This document shows, piece by piece, positions 63,808-64,000 of a DNA stretch of 64,000 bases. This DNA is from Microglena sp. YARC. Its lineage: Eukaryota; Chlorophyta; Chlorophyceae; Chlamydomonadales; Chlamydomonadaceae. Position numbers and translations under genes: made by a program. The stretch is taken from positions 9,410,911-9,474,910 of the forward strand of contig CM039467.1 in NCBI GenBank assembly GCA_022414725.1, read 5' to 3'. The notes beneath the pieces were generated by a model. The model saw only the letters and a program-made list of their open reading frames with translations, was not told where the DNA came from and made no database searches. Each line of letters begins with the position of its first letter. Position 1 is the first letter of the stretch.

Positions 63808-64000
63808 TGTGACAGATAACGATCCGTCACCTGCGCTACCTCGAGGTGGCGACGACTTCCCCGAGGAAGGGGAGCTGACGGGACCTGTCTAGACGGTTAC
63901 AACCGTTAAACTGGTCCGCGCCCTCGGTCAACGCGCCCTTCGCGCGCCCTACGTCCGCGACTCGGGATATTCGCATCTCCAGCAACGGCTTAAATGATAT
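63808..64000 (+). repeat. 3' LTR, cut by window end
   Basis: 193 bases match 58187-58378 with a single extra A (TTAAATGATAT versus TTAATGATAT). Confidence 0.95.

Larger units (their letters stand above)
58187..64000 (+). mobile_element. Ty3/Gypsy chromovirus, nearly complete
   Basis: Order LTR-PBS-gag-protease-RT-RNase H-integrase-chromodomain-PPT-LTR defines Ty3/Gypsy; the chromodomain places it among chromoviruses. The 193 bases of 3' LTR in view match the 5' LTR except for one extra A, so insertion is recent. Even so the coding part changes frame at about 59750, 59850, 60550-60850, 61187, 61650-61730, 61945 and 63540 and has a TGA at 63178. No envelope gene. GC is higher than in the surroundings. 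Confidence 0.95.

Overview
The window is nuclear DNA from a photosynthetic eukaryote, most likely a green alga. The evidence is spliceosomal introns, a gametolysin-type (M11) peptidase with a Ser/Pro-rich linker, a complete histidine-biosynthesis gene whose N-terminus looks like a plastid transit peptide, histone genes ending in the replication-type 3' stem-loop, short CCCTAAA tracts, and a chromodomain Ty3 retrotransposon. I cannot name the species from sequence alone.

Layout. 1.2-14.0 kb (+): a broken multi-exon gene fusing an I29/C1A papain-like cysteine peptidase, a proline-rich linker and an M11 metallopeptidase. 14.0-31.5 kb: mostly repeats (tRNA-derived SINEs, hAT-type MITEs, a LINE fragment, and kilobases of C/A-rich minisatellite at 18.4-22.4 kb), with one unrecognised 3' exon at 27.8-28.4 kb. 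31.5-32.4 kb: an intact histone H4 gene and, divergently, a 5'-truncated H3 remnant that keeps its own 3' stem-loop. 34.8-49.4 kb (-): a complete seven-exon HIS6/HISN3 gene (295 aa from 888 coding bases) stretched to 14.5 kb by repeat-filled introns. 50-53.5 kb: LINE, MITE, SINE and minisatellite. 53.6-57.7 kb (-): a leucine-rich-repeat gene with a probable F-box exon upstream. 58.2-64.0 kb (+): a young Ty3 chromovirus whose 3' LTR is cut by the window edge.

The most unusual signal is in the introns of the peptidase and HIS6 genes. Their minisatellites are built from copies of the adjoining exon edge with its splice site: donor-side arrays repeat the exon end plus the GT donor, and acceptor-side arrays repeat the AG acceptor plus the exon start. 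This occurs at most junctions of two unrelated genes. True exons therefore sit among decoy splice sites. The HIS6 and H4 frames are intact, whereas the peptidase fusion and the retrotransposon carry frameshifts and stops; this argues for real decay rather than general sequencing error.
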